DNA of 64,000 nt. Source: Euglena gracilis (lineage: Eukaryota > Euglenida > Euglenophyceae > Euglenales). The translations under genes and the position numbers were made by a program. Positions 30,039 through 41,578 of this stretch are shown piece by piece; the stretch's first letter is position 1, and each line of letters begins with the position of its first letter. The notes under the pieces were generated by a model. The model did not search any database. It worked only from the letters and a program-made list of their open reading frames with translations, and was not told the origin of the DNA. The DNA is taken from positions 33,339,417 through 33,403,416 of the forward strand of contig CP154955.1 in the NCBI GenBank assembly GCA_039621445.1, read 5' to 3'.

Positions 30039-30955
30039 ATGGTGAAAAAAGATTACATGTCAAAAAGGCAACTGGCTGCCATTTTGGGCCAAATCAGATG
30101 CAATCTAATGGCCCTGCCCTTTCTAAGGGCCTTTACGGATGCCCTGGCAGATTTTTTGGTGGAAAATTCCACAGCCCCCTGGGACTCAAAACATCCCATT
30201 TCCCAAAGAATAAAGGACCAATTAAAGGAAATAAAAAATCTGCTGGACACCTGGGGGGCAAACCCTTCCCCCAAAATGTAACCAGGGAGTTGCACTCAGA
30301 CAGCAGTACCCATGCCTGGGGGGGGCTGGACATTCAAACAGGCAAAATTGTGCAAGAATTTTGGAGGGAAAACTCCATTTTGCACATAAATGTCAAAGAA
30401 TTAAGTGCAGCAATAAGCACAGTACAAGGCCTCAGCCAGCCAGGGGAAACTGTGTCCCTATCCGTGGACAATCAAGTAATTTACTATTACTTAACAAAAG
30501 GGGGGGGCAGAAAGGACCCTTTCAATTCCATGTTAAGACATTTCTTCAAATGGTGCATGGAACACAACATAAACCTGCAAGTAAAGTGGGTCCTCCAAAG
30601 ACTGCCTGGCAGACCCCATAAGCAGGTGGGAAATGGACAGGGGGGATTACTCACTGGACCCCCGACTTTTTCAGTGGCTGAGACAGCAGTTCAAAAATTA
30701 CATAAGCCTAAAAACAGACCTTTTTGCCTCACCAGGCGACAAAAAACTGCCACAATTTGTGGCCAGGTGGTCCCACTGGGGAGCCACAGCAGTGGATGCA
30801 TTACAATGTCCACTGGACAACATGGGGGACCTTTATGCAAACCCCCCCTGGTCTGCAATCCAAAAATTTCTCCCCAGATTAAAAATGTTTCCACATGCCA
30901 AAGTTTTGATGGTCACCCCTACTGGCATTCAGCCACATGGTGGCCCCAGTTAATA
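30039..30955 (+). pseudogene. RNase H and methyltransferase-like region of element D
   Basis: MSKRQLAAILGQIRCNLMALPFLRAF leads into RNase H (ELHSDSSTHAWGG, INVKELSAA, LSVDNQVIYYYL) and the methyltransferase-like domain (DLFASPGDKKLPQFVARW, YANPPWSAIQKFLPRL). Several one-base shifts, mostly at poly-G or poly-C runs, scatter these over three frames. Confidence 0.68.
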
Positions 30956-32003
30956 AAAATGAAAGTTCCAGGAACCACCTGCCTGAAAATCACCTCCTAC
31001 ATGGGTATGTTCACCAATTGCAGGGGGGGAAAATGCCACCCCCCAGGTGGCCCCTCCTTTGCATGATTTGCTCAGGAAAATTTTGGAGGGGAAACAAATA
31101 CAAAATTCAACCATTACAGATTTCCCGGGAAGAAACCCCAGTTTGAAAAGGTACCAAAGTGCCTTCATGCTTTTATGGGTGATTCTGGAAAAAATGGGGG
31201 TACCCCCCCCTGAAGCCACCACTGACCAAGTGGTTGACGCTTTAATTCAACTGTTTCAATTTTCAAAGGCCCAAGCACGCAATGCATACAGTGCTATGCT
31301 ATTGATCCCTGGCTTTGGGGGCCTGAGGTTCCATGCCATGTTGGCACCTTACAAAAGGCTTTGGAACCAAAACCTGGAGAAATATGGTGCATTCTGGGAT
31401 GCCCTCCCAATCCTCCTGGGGCTGGCACAGTCCCCCCTGCCCTCTGATATATGTAGATTGCGTACACAACTCATTTTCTGTTCACGCATCCTCTGTTTAT
31501 ACAGAAGTTCTGATTTGGCACAGGTCCAAAGAACCACCAGTGTGTTGGGGGGGGCACCCTACATCAAAATTAAACGTAAAGGTCAAAAACTCCACAAGTG
31601 GGAGCGAGTTGTCGCCATTACCCAGTGCCCCCAAATCAGCCCCTTTCATTTAATGTTTTCTTATGTGGCAGCAACACGTTTCTTTATGAAATCTGGGGGC
31701 CCCCTCTTAAATTACGTTAAAACCCCCCTACAAAGCCATTAAGGCAGATACCATTGCTTCTATCACCAAAGACTTTTTGACCAAACAGGGGGTGCCCCCC
31801 CAGGTTTGGGGACCCCACTCCACCAGAGGGGCAGGGGTTGGTTTGCTAAACAAATTGGGCCTTTCTGCCCAAGAAGTTTGTGAAATTGGTCAATGGAAGG
31901 GGGTGGAAGCTTTCACAGCCCATTATCAAAGACTTGGTGCCCAAGGTTCTTTGGAGGATGCCCTGGCCCCCCTTTTTTCAGTGCACAATCTCGCCTCACA
32001 ATA
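30937..32003 (+). pseudogene. Tyrosine recombinase of element D
   Basis: Probable start ATG 30937 (MVAPVNKNES), overlapping the methyltransferase frame as in E'. Contains KRYQSAFMLLWVILEKMGV, DICRLRTQLIFCSRILCLYRSSDL (first catalytic Arg), HSTRGAG (His-x-x-Arg), IGQWKG and HYQRLGAQ (candidate nucleophile Tyr). Frame changes occur near 31020 and near 31700. Confidence 0.7.
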
Positions 32004-32358
32004 GCAAAGTGCGGAGCCCGAGGTGTCTCGTACTCCCTCGAGGCAGACCGAGAAGGGAGGAAGGGACACCGAGGGCGAAGCACAAAGACATTGTGAGCCC
32101 GACCCCCCCACCCATGTAAGAAAATTTGTCTTCAAACGCCCTCGATCAGAAGGTGGGGGCCAAGGGGGGGGGAGGTGGGGGGGGACCCCCCCAAGCAAAG
32201 AAACAGCGCCACGGTCGCCACGTCGGAGACGATGCAGCCAACTCCGGCGAGGCGGCACTAAGCGGGGCCTCCTAACCCAGCGCACCGAAACAATCACAAC
32301 AGACCGCCGGCGAGCAAGGCATGGCCTCACAATGGCAAAGTGCGGAGCCCGAGGTGTC

Positions 32359-32656
32359 TTCTGGGTGTCGAAGGGCAAATTAAGAATCAGCCAGCTCCGG
32401 CGAAAAAGTCACTAAGCAGGGACTCCTAACCCAACGCAGCAAACAAACCAAACAACACCGCCGGCGAGCAAGGCATGGCCTCACAAGGGCAAAGTGCGGA
32501 CACCTCGGGCTCCGCACTTTGCCATTGTGAGGCCATGCCTTGCTCGCCGGCGGTTTGTTGTGATTGTTTGCTGCGCTGGGTTAGGAGGTCCCGCTTAGTG
32601 CCTTTCTTCGCCGGAGTTGGCTGATTCCTAATCTTGCCCTTCGACACGGAAGAAGA
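32359..32656. repeat. Inverted terminal repeats at the D/E junction
   Basis: The right terminal repeat of D (32359-32500) and the left terminal repeat of E (32501-32656) are near reverse complements: GTGTCGAAGGGCAAATTAAG in one and CCTAATCTTGCCCTTCGACAC in the other. The outer ends meet at 32500/32501. Each arm is about 145 bp and contains GCCGGCGAGCAAGGCATGGC or its complement. Confidence 0.7.
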
Positions 32657-32769
32657 CAGAAACTTTTGAAGAACAGAGTTGGAAGAGACCAAGACAATAC
32701 AATATCAATATTCAGAACCTGTAGAACCTGAAGAATATCAAATTCAAGAAAATATTTCAACTTTGACAT

Positions 32770-33483
32770 TTGAAGTCAATGCAGCATGTGGAGAACGAAT
32801 TGGAATTATCAAGTCGACAACCTGGACACAGTGCAGAACAAGAAACGCCAGCTGGAGAACTTGGAGATGCGGTTTCAACGTGGCGAACCGTGGCCATCAC
32901 TTCCCCCCCACACATCTCAACAGAAAATTTTCAGCAGCAGACAGCCACACACAGTGATGGCCATGGATCCTGGCAGACAGTGGGCAAAAAGCCCAGACGA
33001 CAACGGAATACATTGGGTACCCAGGGTCAAGACCCATTACATTTCAAATTGGGGTGCAGGAAACCTTCAAAATTGGCAGACCCAGCCCAGAGAGCAAAAG
33101 CCCCAGCCCACAGAGCAAATGCCCCCAACCCATCAAGATGGAATAAGGGACAAGGGGGCCAGTACAACAATGGGAAGCCAGCAGATGGCCCAGTCTGGAG
33201 CAGAAGGCCAATCCAAGGGCTATGGCAGCCCACAGGAAGGGGCAAAAGAGGTCTGTACCAACCACCTTTTTCAAATTCAGCCCACAACCCCATTCCAGGG
33301 GGGAGGGGGGAGGCCCAGCAACAGGGCTCCCCCAGACTTCAATTGGGCATGGCAAGAAGCCAGAACTTACAGCCCCGACCATGGAGGCCAGAGCAAAAGG
33401 GGCTTGGGCCAAAGAGACCAATCCAAGGGCTATGGCAGCCATACAAGCAAGGGATGGACCTCCAGAGGCCCCCCAGAAGCTAA
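32770..33483 (+). CDS. Gag-like ORF1 of element E
   Basis: 237 residues from ATG 32770. Conserved motif LGDAVSTWRTVA, then SDGHGSWQTVGKKPRRQRN. C-terminal part is rich in Gly, Gln, Pro and Arg (WNKGQGGQYNNG, IQGLWQP twice). The ORF1 copies in C, D and E share the DGHGxWxTV motif and the length class but little else. Likely the particle or RNA-binding protein; inferred from position. Confidence 0.5.
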   Translation: MKSMQHVENELELSSRQPGHSAEQETPAGELGDAVSTWRTVAITSPPHISTENFQQQTATHSDGHGSWQTVGKKPRRQRNTLGTQGQDPLHFKLGCRKPSKLADPAQRAKAPAHRANAPNPSRWNKGQGGQYNNGKPADGPVWSRRPIQGLWQPTGRGKRGLYQPPFSNSAHNPIPGGRGEAQQQGSPRLQLGMARSQNLQPRPWRPEQKGLGPKRPIQGLWQPYKQGMDLQRPPRS

Positions 33484-34531
33484 AGGGCAGCCCCACAGGG
33501 GCTTTGTATTTAACACATGCCCAGCCCCAGGAGGAACAGGGGGAAGGAGAAGGACCCCCACAAGTATTTATTCATCATTCCTCAAATCCCCCAGTGGAAT
33601 CAAGAAGGGGGGGACCCACAGAGGCCCCCCTATGGTATGGATACCAACACCATCATCATCAAGGAGGCCTGATAGGCAAAACAGGGGCAGTAAGCCCTAT
33701 GGTATGCACTCCAACAACAAGATCCCCCAGAGAGAGAGTGAGAAGAGATGAGAGTGCATGCACACCCCCCCAGGAAAACTTTCCCTTTCCAAGGGCTCAA
33801 GCCCTAGGGGCCCTAAGGGTGCAATGTCCAACACCCCCAGCCCATCCCCCCCAAAATCATCTTATCCAGGAAATAAATTCCATGGAGGAGAAATGGGGAG
33901 ACACCCCCCTCCATCAAAGGCTGCAAAAAAGCCTGAAATGGTGGACAAAAAATGCCCCCCCAAAAACATGTCAACTCATCAGGGATGGCATTCAACCCCC
34001 TTGGGTAAACCCACCAAAATTGTCCAACCTTCCAAAAATCAGAGCAAATTTGAACCTACCCCAAGCAGAAAAAATACTGCTGGATTACGAAAAATCTGGA
34101 TCCGTAAAGAGGGTGAGGGATTCAACCACCCAGCACCTGATCCCCTGGTTTCTGATTTCAAAACCAGAGGGGGGCCAGACAAAATGGAGATTAATAAGCA
34201 ATTGCAGGGAAATAAATCAAAGGTTCCAGGTGAAACCTTTCAAGCTGGATCACATCCAGCACATTTTTCCAGTGTTGGAAAAAGGCCACTGGGCATCCAA
34301 AATAGACCTAAAGGATGCTTACTTCCACATCCCAGTGAGCCAGGCCCTAAGGCCATTTCTAAGACATCAGGTGGGGGGGCAGACCTGGGAATTCCAGGCA
34401 GGCTGTTTTGGCCTAAACATAATGCCCCAAATTTTTATGTCAGTAATGAAGACATTCGAAAAGCTGTGGAGAAAAAGGGGCGTCCAGGTATTTATTTACC
34501 TGGACGACATTTTACTGGTGGCCCCAACAAA
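33222..34531 (+). pseudogene. Reverse transcriptase of element E with N-terminal extension
   Basis: The long open frame includes a Pro-rich N-terminal extension, then AEKILLDYEKSGSVKRV, IPWFLISKPEGGQTKWRLISNCREIN, KIDLKDAYFHIPVS, CFGLNIMPQIFMSVM and FIYLDDILLVAPT. A 2-bp deletion near 34531 (absent from E') breaks the frame; the ORF stays open by chance to 35834 and re-enters RNase H frame after a one-base loss in a T run near 34840. Confidence 0.75.
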
Positions 34532-34837
34532 ACATCTTACAAAATCACCTGAACACAGTCGTCAGGGATTTAATCAAATCAGGGTTCAAAATCAATGTGA
34601 AAAAGTCCACCCTCCAGCCCAGCCAAATCGTAAATCATCTTGGATTTCAACTAAACTTCCAAGAGGGAAAATTACGGGTGCCACCACAGAAAATAAAAAC
34701 AGTAAAAAAGGAGCTGGGAAAAATTGTGAAAAAAGATTACATGTCAAAAAGGCAACTCGTTGCCATTTTGGGCCAAATCAGATGCAATCTAATGGCCCTG
34801 CCCTTTCTAAGGGCCTTTACGGATGCCCTGGAAAATT

Positions 34838-35550
34838 TTTGGTGGAAAATTCCACAGCCCCCTGGGACTCAAAACACCCCATTTCCCAAAGGATAAAGGA
34901 CCAATTAAGGGAAATAAAAAATCTGCTGGACACCTGGGGGGGCAGACCCTTCCCCCAAGGTGCAACCAGAGAGTTGTACTCAGACAGCAGCACCCATGCC
35001 TGGGGGGGGCTGGACATTCAAACAGGCAAAATTGTGCAGGAATTTTGGAGGGAAAACTCCATTTTGCACATAAACGTCAAAGAATTAAGTGCAGCAATAA
35101 GCACAGTACAAAGCCTAAGCAAACCAGGAGAAACTGTGTCCCTGTCAGTGGACAATCAAGTAATTTACTATTACTTAACAAAGGGGGGGGGGCAGAAAAG
35201 ACCCCTTCAATTCCATGCTAAGATCCTTTTTCAAATGGTGCATGGAGCACAACATAAACCTGCAAGTAAAGTGGGTCCCTTCAAAGGAATGCCTTGCAGA
35301 TCCTATAAGCAGGTGGGAAATGGACAGGGGGGATTATTCCCTGGACCCCCAACTTTTTCAATGGCTGAGGCAGCAGTTCAAAAATTACATAAACCTGAAA
35401 ACAGACCTTTTTCCCTCACCAGGCAACAAAAAACTGCCACAATTCGTGGCCAGGTGGCCCCATTGGGAAGCCACAGCAGTGGATGCATTGCAATGCCCAC
35501 TGGACAACATGGGGGGACTTTATGCAAACCCCCCTGGTCTGTAATTCAAA
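34838..35550 (+). pseudogene. RNase H and methyltransferase-like region of element E
   Basis: LVENSTAPWDSKHPISQR, ELYSDSSTHAWGG, INVKELSAA, LSVDNQVIYYYL in one frame to a poly-G run at about 35184; then MLRSFFKWCMEHNINLQVKWVPSKECLADPISRW, DLFPSPGNKKLPQFVARW and YANPP in another. A further shift just after YANPP removes the end of the domain. Confidence 0.68.
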
Positions 35551-35623
35551 AATTTCTTCCCAGATTAAGAATGTTTCCACAAGCCAAAGTTTTGATGGTC
35601 ACCCCCTACTGGGATTCAGCCAC

Positions 35624-36790
35624 ATGGTGGCCCCAGTTAATAAAAATGAAAGTACCAGGGACCCCCTGCCTGAAAATCACCCCCTACATGGGTATGTTCA
35701 CCAACTGCAGGGGGGAAAAAATGCCACCCCCCAGGTGGCCCCTGCTTTGCATGATTTGCTCAGGAAAATTTTGGAAGGGAAACAAGTACAAAATTCGACC
35801 ATTAACGATTTCCTGGGCAGAAACCCCAGTTTGAAAAGGTACCAAAGTGCCTTCACGCTTTTATGGGTGATTCTGGAAAAAAAGGGGGGTACCCTCCCCT
35901 GAAGCCACCACTGACCAAGTGGTTGACGCTTTAATTCAACTGTTTCAATTTTCAAAGGCCCAGCACGCAATGCATACAGTGCTATGCTATTCATCCCTGG
36001 CTTTGGGGGCCTGAGGTTCCATGCCATGTTGGCACCTTACAAAAGGCTTTGGAACCAAAACCTGGAGAAATATGGTGCATTCTGGGATCCCCTCCCAATC
36101 CTCCTGGGGCTGGCACAGTCCCCCCTGCCCTCTGATATATGTACATTGCGTACACAACTCATTTTCTGTTCACGCATCCTCTGTTTATACAGAAGTTCTG
36201 ATTTGGCACAGGTCCAAAGAACCACCAGTGTGTTGGGGGGGGGGGGGCACCCTACATCAAAATTAAACGTAAAGGGCAAAAATTCCATAAGTGGGAGAGA
36301 GTTGTCTCTATTCCCCAATGCCCCGAAATCAGCCCCTTTCATTTAATGCTGTCTTATGTGGCAGCAACACGTTTCTTTATGAAACCTGGGGCCCCCTCTT
36401 AAATTAAGTTAAAACCCCCCTACAAAGCCATTAAGGCAGATACCATTGCTTCTATCACCAAAGACTTTTTGACCAAACAGGGGGTGCCCCCCCAGGTTTG
36501 GGGACCCCACTCCACCAGAGGGGCAGGGGTTGGTTTGCTCCTAAAACTGGGCCTTTCTGCCCACGAAGTTTGTGAAATTGGTCAATGGAATGGGGTGGAG
36601 GCTTTTGCAGCCCATTATCAAAGACTTGGTGCCCAAGGTTCCTTGGTGAATGCCCTGGCCCCCCTTTTTTCAGTGCACAATCTGGCCTCACAATGGCAAA
36701 GTGCGGAGCCCGAGGTGTCTCGTACTCCCTCGAGGCAGACCGAGAAGGGAGGAAGTGACACCGAGGGCGAAGCACAAAGGCATTGTGAGC
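35624..36790 (+). pseudogene. Tyrosine recombinase of element E
   Basis: Starts at ATG 35624 (MVAPVNKNEST), overlapping the methyltransferase frame. The same catalytic boxes as E' are present (LYRSSDL, HSTRGAG, IGQWNG, HYQRLGAQ), but indels near 35885, 35950 and at a 13-base G run near 36234, and a base lost near 36390, break the frame. E' shows the intact version. Confidence 0.7.
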
Positions 36791-37093
36791 CTGACCCCCC
36801 AACCCATACACGAAAATTTGTCTTCAAACGCCCTCGATCAGAAGATGGGGGCCAGGGGGGGGAAGGTGGGGGGGGACCCCCCCAGGCAAAGAAACAGCGC
36901 CATGGTCGCCACGTCGGAGACGATGCAGCCAACTCCGGCGAGGCGGCACTAAGCGGGACCTCCTAACCCAGCGCAGCAAACAATCACAACAAACCGCGAG
37001 CAAGGCATGGCCTCACAATGTCTTTGTGCTTCGCCCTCGGTGTCCCTTCCTCCCTTCTCGGTCTGCCTCGAGGGAGTACGAGAGCCCGAGGTG

Positions 37094-39497
37094 TCGAATT
37101 TAAGTGCCACATTGTATTCCATCCGATTTCTCAGAAGGATCATTCTTGCCAAAATTACTTGTCGCATCACCAAAGATTTTTCGGAAAAGTGAATTCCCAG
37201 CAGATTTTCATGGGTTTTTCAGACCCGAGAAGACCTGGGCTGTGACCCAAGTATGTTTAGGGATATGTATTTGGGGTATGCATAGCCCGAAGGGATTCGA
37301 GTCTGTGCTGGACCTCCTGAAAATGGGGCGGGAAATAAGGTCCTACGCCGCCGGGGGTGGAAACGGGGTTGGCGTCCCGCGTTAACAGTTTCATGCCGGG
37401 TGGCGGGAAAAAACCACATCAACCACACCGCACTTACAGTGCGGGATTTATTTAGCTTATTCTGGTTTATGAAAAACCCTCGCGAGGAAAAAATTGGCAG
37501 GAAATTTCCATGCTGTTAAAACGTCCACGATCACAATTACATCCAGAACAAAGTTGCAGAAAAATTGTCGAAAATGAAATTCACTTCGGAGAGCCCAAAA
37601 TCTACGGTTTCAATCACAATGTCCATCCCAGACGCTGGTTTGGACGAGATTTTCCCCATCCCGTCAAAACATCTGCGGTTTCTCCAGTCATTCTTTTGTA
37701 ATTTGAGGAGGAGCAATCCAGCAACAAACAAGCAACAATCCAAACCAAAAAAGCAAATATCTTACAGCTGCCATTTGTCAGCACATGTGATTCCCATAGA
37801 CGAGGTGAGAATAATACATGGTTATACACATTGCTTCAAAATTCTGCATAAACCACTTTGCTCCGACCTACCTCGTGCCTGACAAAACAGAAAACGGTGG
37901 CAAGTGGTGCTCATTATCAAGGTGGCAGCTTCCTTGAATCAAACCAAAAGCAAATGCCTGAGGTCGTTCCTCATCAACAAAACCGACTTTGATTTCCCAT
38001 TACATCAGCAAATGTGTTGAAAATTCATTGAGAGCACGACATTCGATGGGGTTATGCATTGTTGGCGTTTTTCTTGTTTTTTTATTAAAAAAAACCAAAA
38101 CGTGTTTTTTTTTGAAAAAAAATACGCCAAAAATAAAAAAAGGGAAATTTTATTGAAAAAACTCGTTATGAAACACTTAAACCATACTTCGAATCCTACA
38201 AGTTCAAAAACTGCTAAAAATGTTCAAAAACATCTCCAAAAAAAAACAAGCTGCCAATAAGGCATGTGTGAGAACTTTGTGTCTTTCGTTGCGTGTTGTT
38301 TCCTAAGACGAAGGATGCCATAAGACAACAGACCATGCTGGCAGAGAGCGGCTATTAAAGGCTGCAAGTGGCATCCCCCAAAATTATTGAGCAGGTCCCT
38401 GTGACTCCAAATGCACTCCCACAAGCCAGCCCTTCCCCGACAACCCAGGCAGAAGAAAAAATAGCCATTCAACAAATGGCGAATTACGGATACAAATTCT
38501 GCGGATTACGGAGCGAATTCTGTGGTTGCAAATTTGAAATTGAGCGTCATGCTGTCATGTTTTCATTTTTTTCGTCACTCGAGAACATATTTTGGCAATC
38601 TTCCTCAAAAAGGCCCTGCTTCACGAATGCAAGGCTTTGCACAAAAAAACTGTCTGCGGTTTATGTGATTGAACGTGGTTTTGTTGGGGGCCATTCTTTC
38701 CCGGTTTTGCAGAAAAAACGAGATGCTTCATCGTCTCTGAAGCCACAGAAAAATGTTTTGAGGCATATTGGGCGTGTGCTGCTCATTGTCATTGGCATCA
38801 AGGAACGCAAACCTGTGCGACGGGTGGGAATGTGAGTGTCATGTCTCGTTAAACAGCGTCCCTCAATGTATCTGTTGCTAACAACTGTGGACTTGACTCG
38901 TTTGTTTCATGGTCAGCAGTTTCATGGTCGCTTTTGTTGAACTTAGTTTGGTGTGGTTTAATGTTTTAACTTCAAAAAAACCACAATACATCACCAAAAT
39001 CACACGTTGAAAATTTGGCGATGATTTTGTTTGACTTTACTTGAAAAAATCTGTCTCAACGATTTTATCACACCAGAGCGGAAAGAGTGTGGAAGGCGTC
39101 CTCTCAGTCCAAAAAAATGCGGACGGATATTTTCAAAGTGGGGGTTTCTCAAATGACCTAATGAGCAGGGATGCCCGACCATTGTGGCTGCTCATGACAT
39201 TCACCCACAATGTCAATAATAATGTAATAATGGCATTGGTTTGGGTCAATTGATATTCTAAAATTTGCAGCGTAAACTGAAAAAAATCCAACTTTTTAAC
39301 TTATTATATCGCCTTGGATGAACTCATAAACCTCACACTACACAAGAAGCACAATAACATCTATATTTTGAATTCTCCTGAATTTTTTAAAAAAAGATCA
39401 TAAAAACTGGATCTTTGGGTTGGTTACGATTTTATTCTTCTCAGGATGGTTCAAATATGCCAAATGACAGGTTAACTTGACTGGTCAATGCGTTGTG
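37094..39497 (+). other. AT-rich stretch right of element E, no recognised gene
   Basis: Contains an A/T homopolymer-rich zone at about 38070-38165. An ORF at 37565-37882 (105 residues) and one at 38368-38835 (155 residues; first ATG at 38476) are preserved in the second copy, which only reflects the recent duplication. The latter has CGLRSEFCGCKFEIERH and a basic C-terminus. Neither resembles a known family. Confidence 0.3.
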
Positions 39498-39505
39498 GTT
39501 CCGAT

Positions 39506-41045
39506 CAGGCACCTATAGTCAAGCCCAAAAATTTCCCCATTTTAGGCCATTTTAGGCCATTTTAGGCCATTTTAGGCCATTTAAGGCCATTTTTGGCCAT
39601 TTTAAGGTATAGGTGGGGGTTTTGAAAATCATGATTTTCCGTCATTTTGTCCCAAAAACTGTATCATAACATATGCTTCTCTTATTCAGTAATAAGAAAT
39701 GTACATACAAAAAAGCATGCAAAATTCATGAACAATGTATCAAAACCATGATCAACAGATCTTAATTCATACCCTTAGAGGAATTCTGAACAGTAAGAAA
39801 TTATGGCAGTGAAAATTTTTCAAAAAAAAGTTTGACAAATATTAAAAGTTTTTATTTGCGCAACCAAAAAGGCACCCAGTTTTTTGTATTTTGTGAAATC
39901 TACGCCATTTTGCAGGATTTCGCAAAAAGAAGCCATTTTTCTGAAAGATGATGCTGTTGCATGGTGTAATTCAATTTGAGAGCCGAGCAAAGCTGAGAGC
40001 CTCTTCTCCGTGTTTGTTTTCCCTTTGGGGAAACTTAACACTAAAAAAGGTTCATAAACAGGAGAGAATCTCATTCATAATTGTTTGTGGTCGTTTGGGT
40101 CACTCGGCGTGATTATTTGTGGTTTTGGAAAATCCCCAAAATTGTGCTGGTTCGTGATTTGAAGGAATCCCTGGTACGTAACAAAACAAATGAGCATATG
40201 CACATCTTTCAATTGATATTTTTCCAACATCTTTCGTCTTTCTTTCCCTGTCTTTTTCCCCATGTCTTCTTCTTCCAAATTTGCACTGTTTCATTATTCG
40301 CAAAACAGACATCGTTGCACACCAAAAAAGATGGGAGTAATAAAAAAATCCAGCTGTCCAAACCTTCAAAATTCAAATACCAAAAGAAGGTTGGGGACCA
40401 TGGGGACTGATACTGATACTCACAATGAATTGCCACCTCAAAAATCTTGCCACTGTCTCAAAGTATGACTGCAATCTTCTCAAAAGCAATTGCCACTTGT
40501 CTCATAATCAGAAAAAAGAAGTGTCCATTGGGGTGGACAGTCAAAGAAAGTCATCCGACAGCCCCGTCAGGAGGGCCCACATTTTAGGCAAACCCCTGGC
40601 CAACACATTGTACCCATGACGAGCATTATTCGGATCAGACATGGATGCAACACAACTGTCATGAGGGCATTCATTCTTGAGAAAAAGGGCAATTGCTTTC
40701 AGCAAATTGGCAATTGTTTTGAGAACACTGACAATTGTTTGGAAAAAATTGGCAATTATTTAGAGATAATTGACAAATTACAATTGAGAAAATTGGCAGT
40801 TATTTTTGATTTCGATACATATTCCGCAACCAGCTGTAACAAAAGACACCAAAAATAATTACCTGAATGGCGTCAGTTGTTCACAAAAAAAAATTGTTGT
40901 GCAACTGATATTTTCCCATTTTAGGCCATTTTAGGCCATTTTAGGCCATTTTAGGCCATTTAAGGCCATTTTAGGGACCCCCACCTATAGGGGGTCAAAA
41001 AGTCATTTTAGGCCATTTTAGGCCATTTTTAGCTATAGGTGCCTG
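39506..41045. mobile_element. hAT-like non-autonomous DNA transposon, 1.54 kb
   Basis: Perfect 13-bp terminal inverted repeats CAGGCACCTATAG (39506-39518 and 41033-41045) flanked by identical 8-bp target duplications GTTCCGAT (39498-39505, 41046-41053). Subterminal inverted motif TATAGGTGGGGGT at 39608-39620 and 40977-40989. Both ends carry tandem GGCCATTTTA units (about 39540-39605 and 40917-41030) in the same orientation. No transposase ORF. The 8-bp duplication and CAGG end fit hAT elements. Confidence 0.85.
40680..40806 (+). repeat. Degenerate CAATTG tandem repeat inside the hAT-like element
   Basis: Six to seven imperfect units of about 20-23 bp built on TTGGCAATTGTTTT-like sequence. 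The palindrome CAATTG or a near variant recurs in each. The same block is at about 61579-61705. Confidence 0.5.
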
Positions 41046-41319
41046 GTTCCGATTGCGTTGTTGTGTTGTGTTTCCCATATTGCCTGTGGCCAGCGTTTCA
41101 TGAATTCTTGCGTCAATGCCCAAAATCTGGCTTAACTTTGAAGGAGCATGGGATGCAAGGGAAAAAGCTGTGGGAATTTTTTTGGGATTTCCATCATTCT
41201 TACCCCCTTTTCATCGTTGTTTTGACCTGTCCTTCGCCCCTACAACCAACACCCCGCAAGCAATCAAATAACCTTTTCCCACTGGTCATCGAAGCAGCCT
41301 GTTTGGAACGTATGACAGC

Positions 41320-41578
41320 CAGGGGGTTTTTTTAAGACCGGGGGGGGAGGGGGGTCCCCCCCTCCCACCCACCCCCTGGGGGGGGGGGCCGGGGGGATCC
41401 CGGGGGACCCACAAAAAATGGCCGAAAAATCGCGAAAAGTGCTAAAAATAGAATTTTTCGGCGCCTGCGGCGCCGAAAAGTATATCCCACCCCCCTCCGG
41501 GGGGGGGGACCCCCCCCGGGGGGGGGGACTCGGCCGGACCTCCCCCCCCCCGGGGGTCCAAACTTAAAAAAATCCCTG
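41320..41578. mobile_element. hAT-like miniature element, 259 bp, G/C-homopolymer-rich
   Basis: Termini CAGGGGGTTTTTTTAAG and, inverted, CAGGGATTTTTTTAAG. Identical 8-bp target duplications ATGACAGC at 41312-41319 and 41579-41586. The interior is made of long G and C runs around a central GGCGCCTGCGGCGCC palindrome (about 41460-41474). No coding capacity. Confidence 0.8.

Larger units (their letters stand above)
27746..32500 (+). mobile_element. DIRS-like retrotransposon D (full length, + strand, degenerate)
   Basis: Order: ORF1, RT, RNase H, methyltransferase-like domain, tyrosine recombinase. Left inverted terminal repeat at about 27758-27835; its reverse complement is at 32359-32430, extending to 32500. 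The right end abuts the left end of element E directly, giving a palindromic junction (GCAAAGTGCGGA then CACCTCGGGCTCCGCACTT). Frameshifts shared with D' show it was dead before the duplication. Confidence 0.8.
32501..37093 (+). mobile_element. DIRS-like retrotransposon E (full length, + strand, degenerate)
   Basis: Left terminus starts CACCTCGGGCTCCGCACTTT; right terminus ends GAGCCCGAGGTG, its complement. Complementary terminal sequences at about 36917-37020 continue into a 70-bp module (37013-37084) that is the reverse complement of 36719-36788, so the right end folds into a long hairpin. Coding order: ORF1, RT, RNase H, methyltransferase-like domain, tyrosine recombinase. Confidence 0.8.

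Noticed and set aside
38368-38835. 155-codon ORF as a conserved gene because it is identical in both copies
   Set aside because: Identity comes from the recent duplication, the listed start is not ATG, and no domain is visible.
39540-41030. GGCCATTTTA arrays as an independent satellite
   Set aside because: They lie symmetrically just inside the 13-bp ends of the hAT-like element and are better explained as its subterminal repeats.
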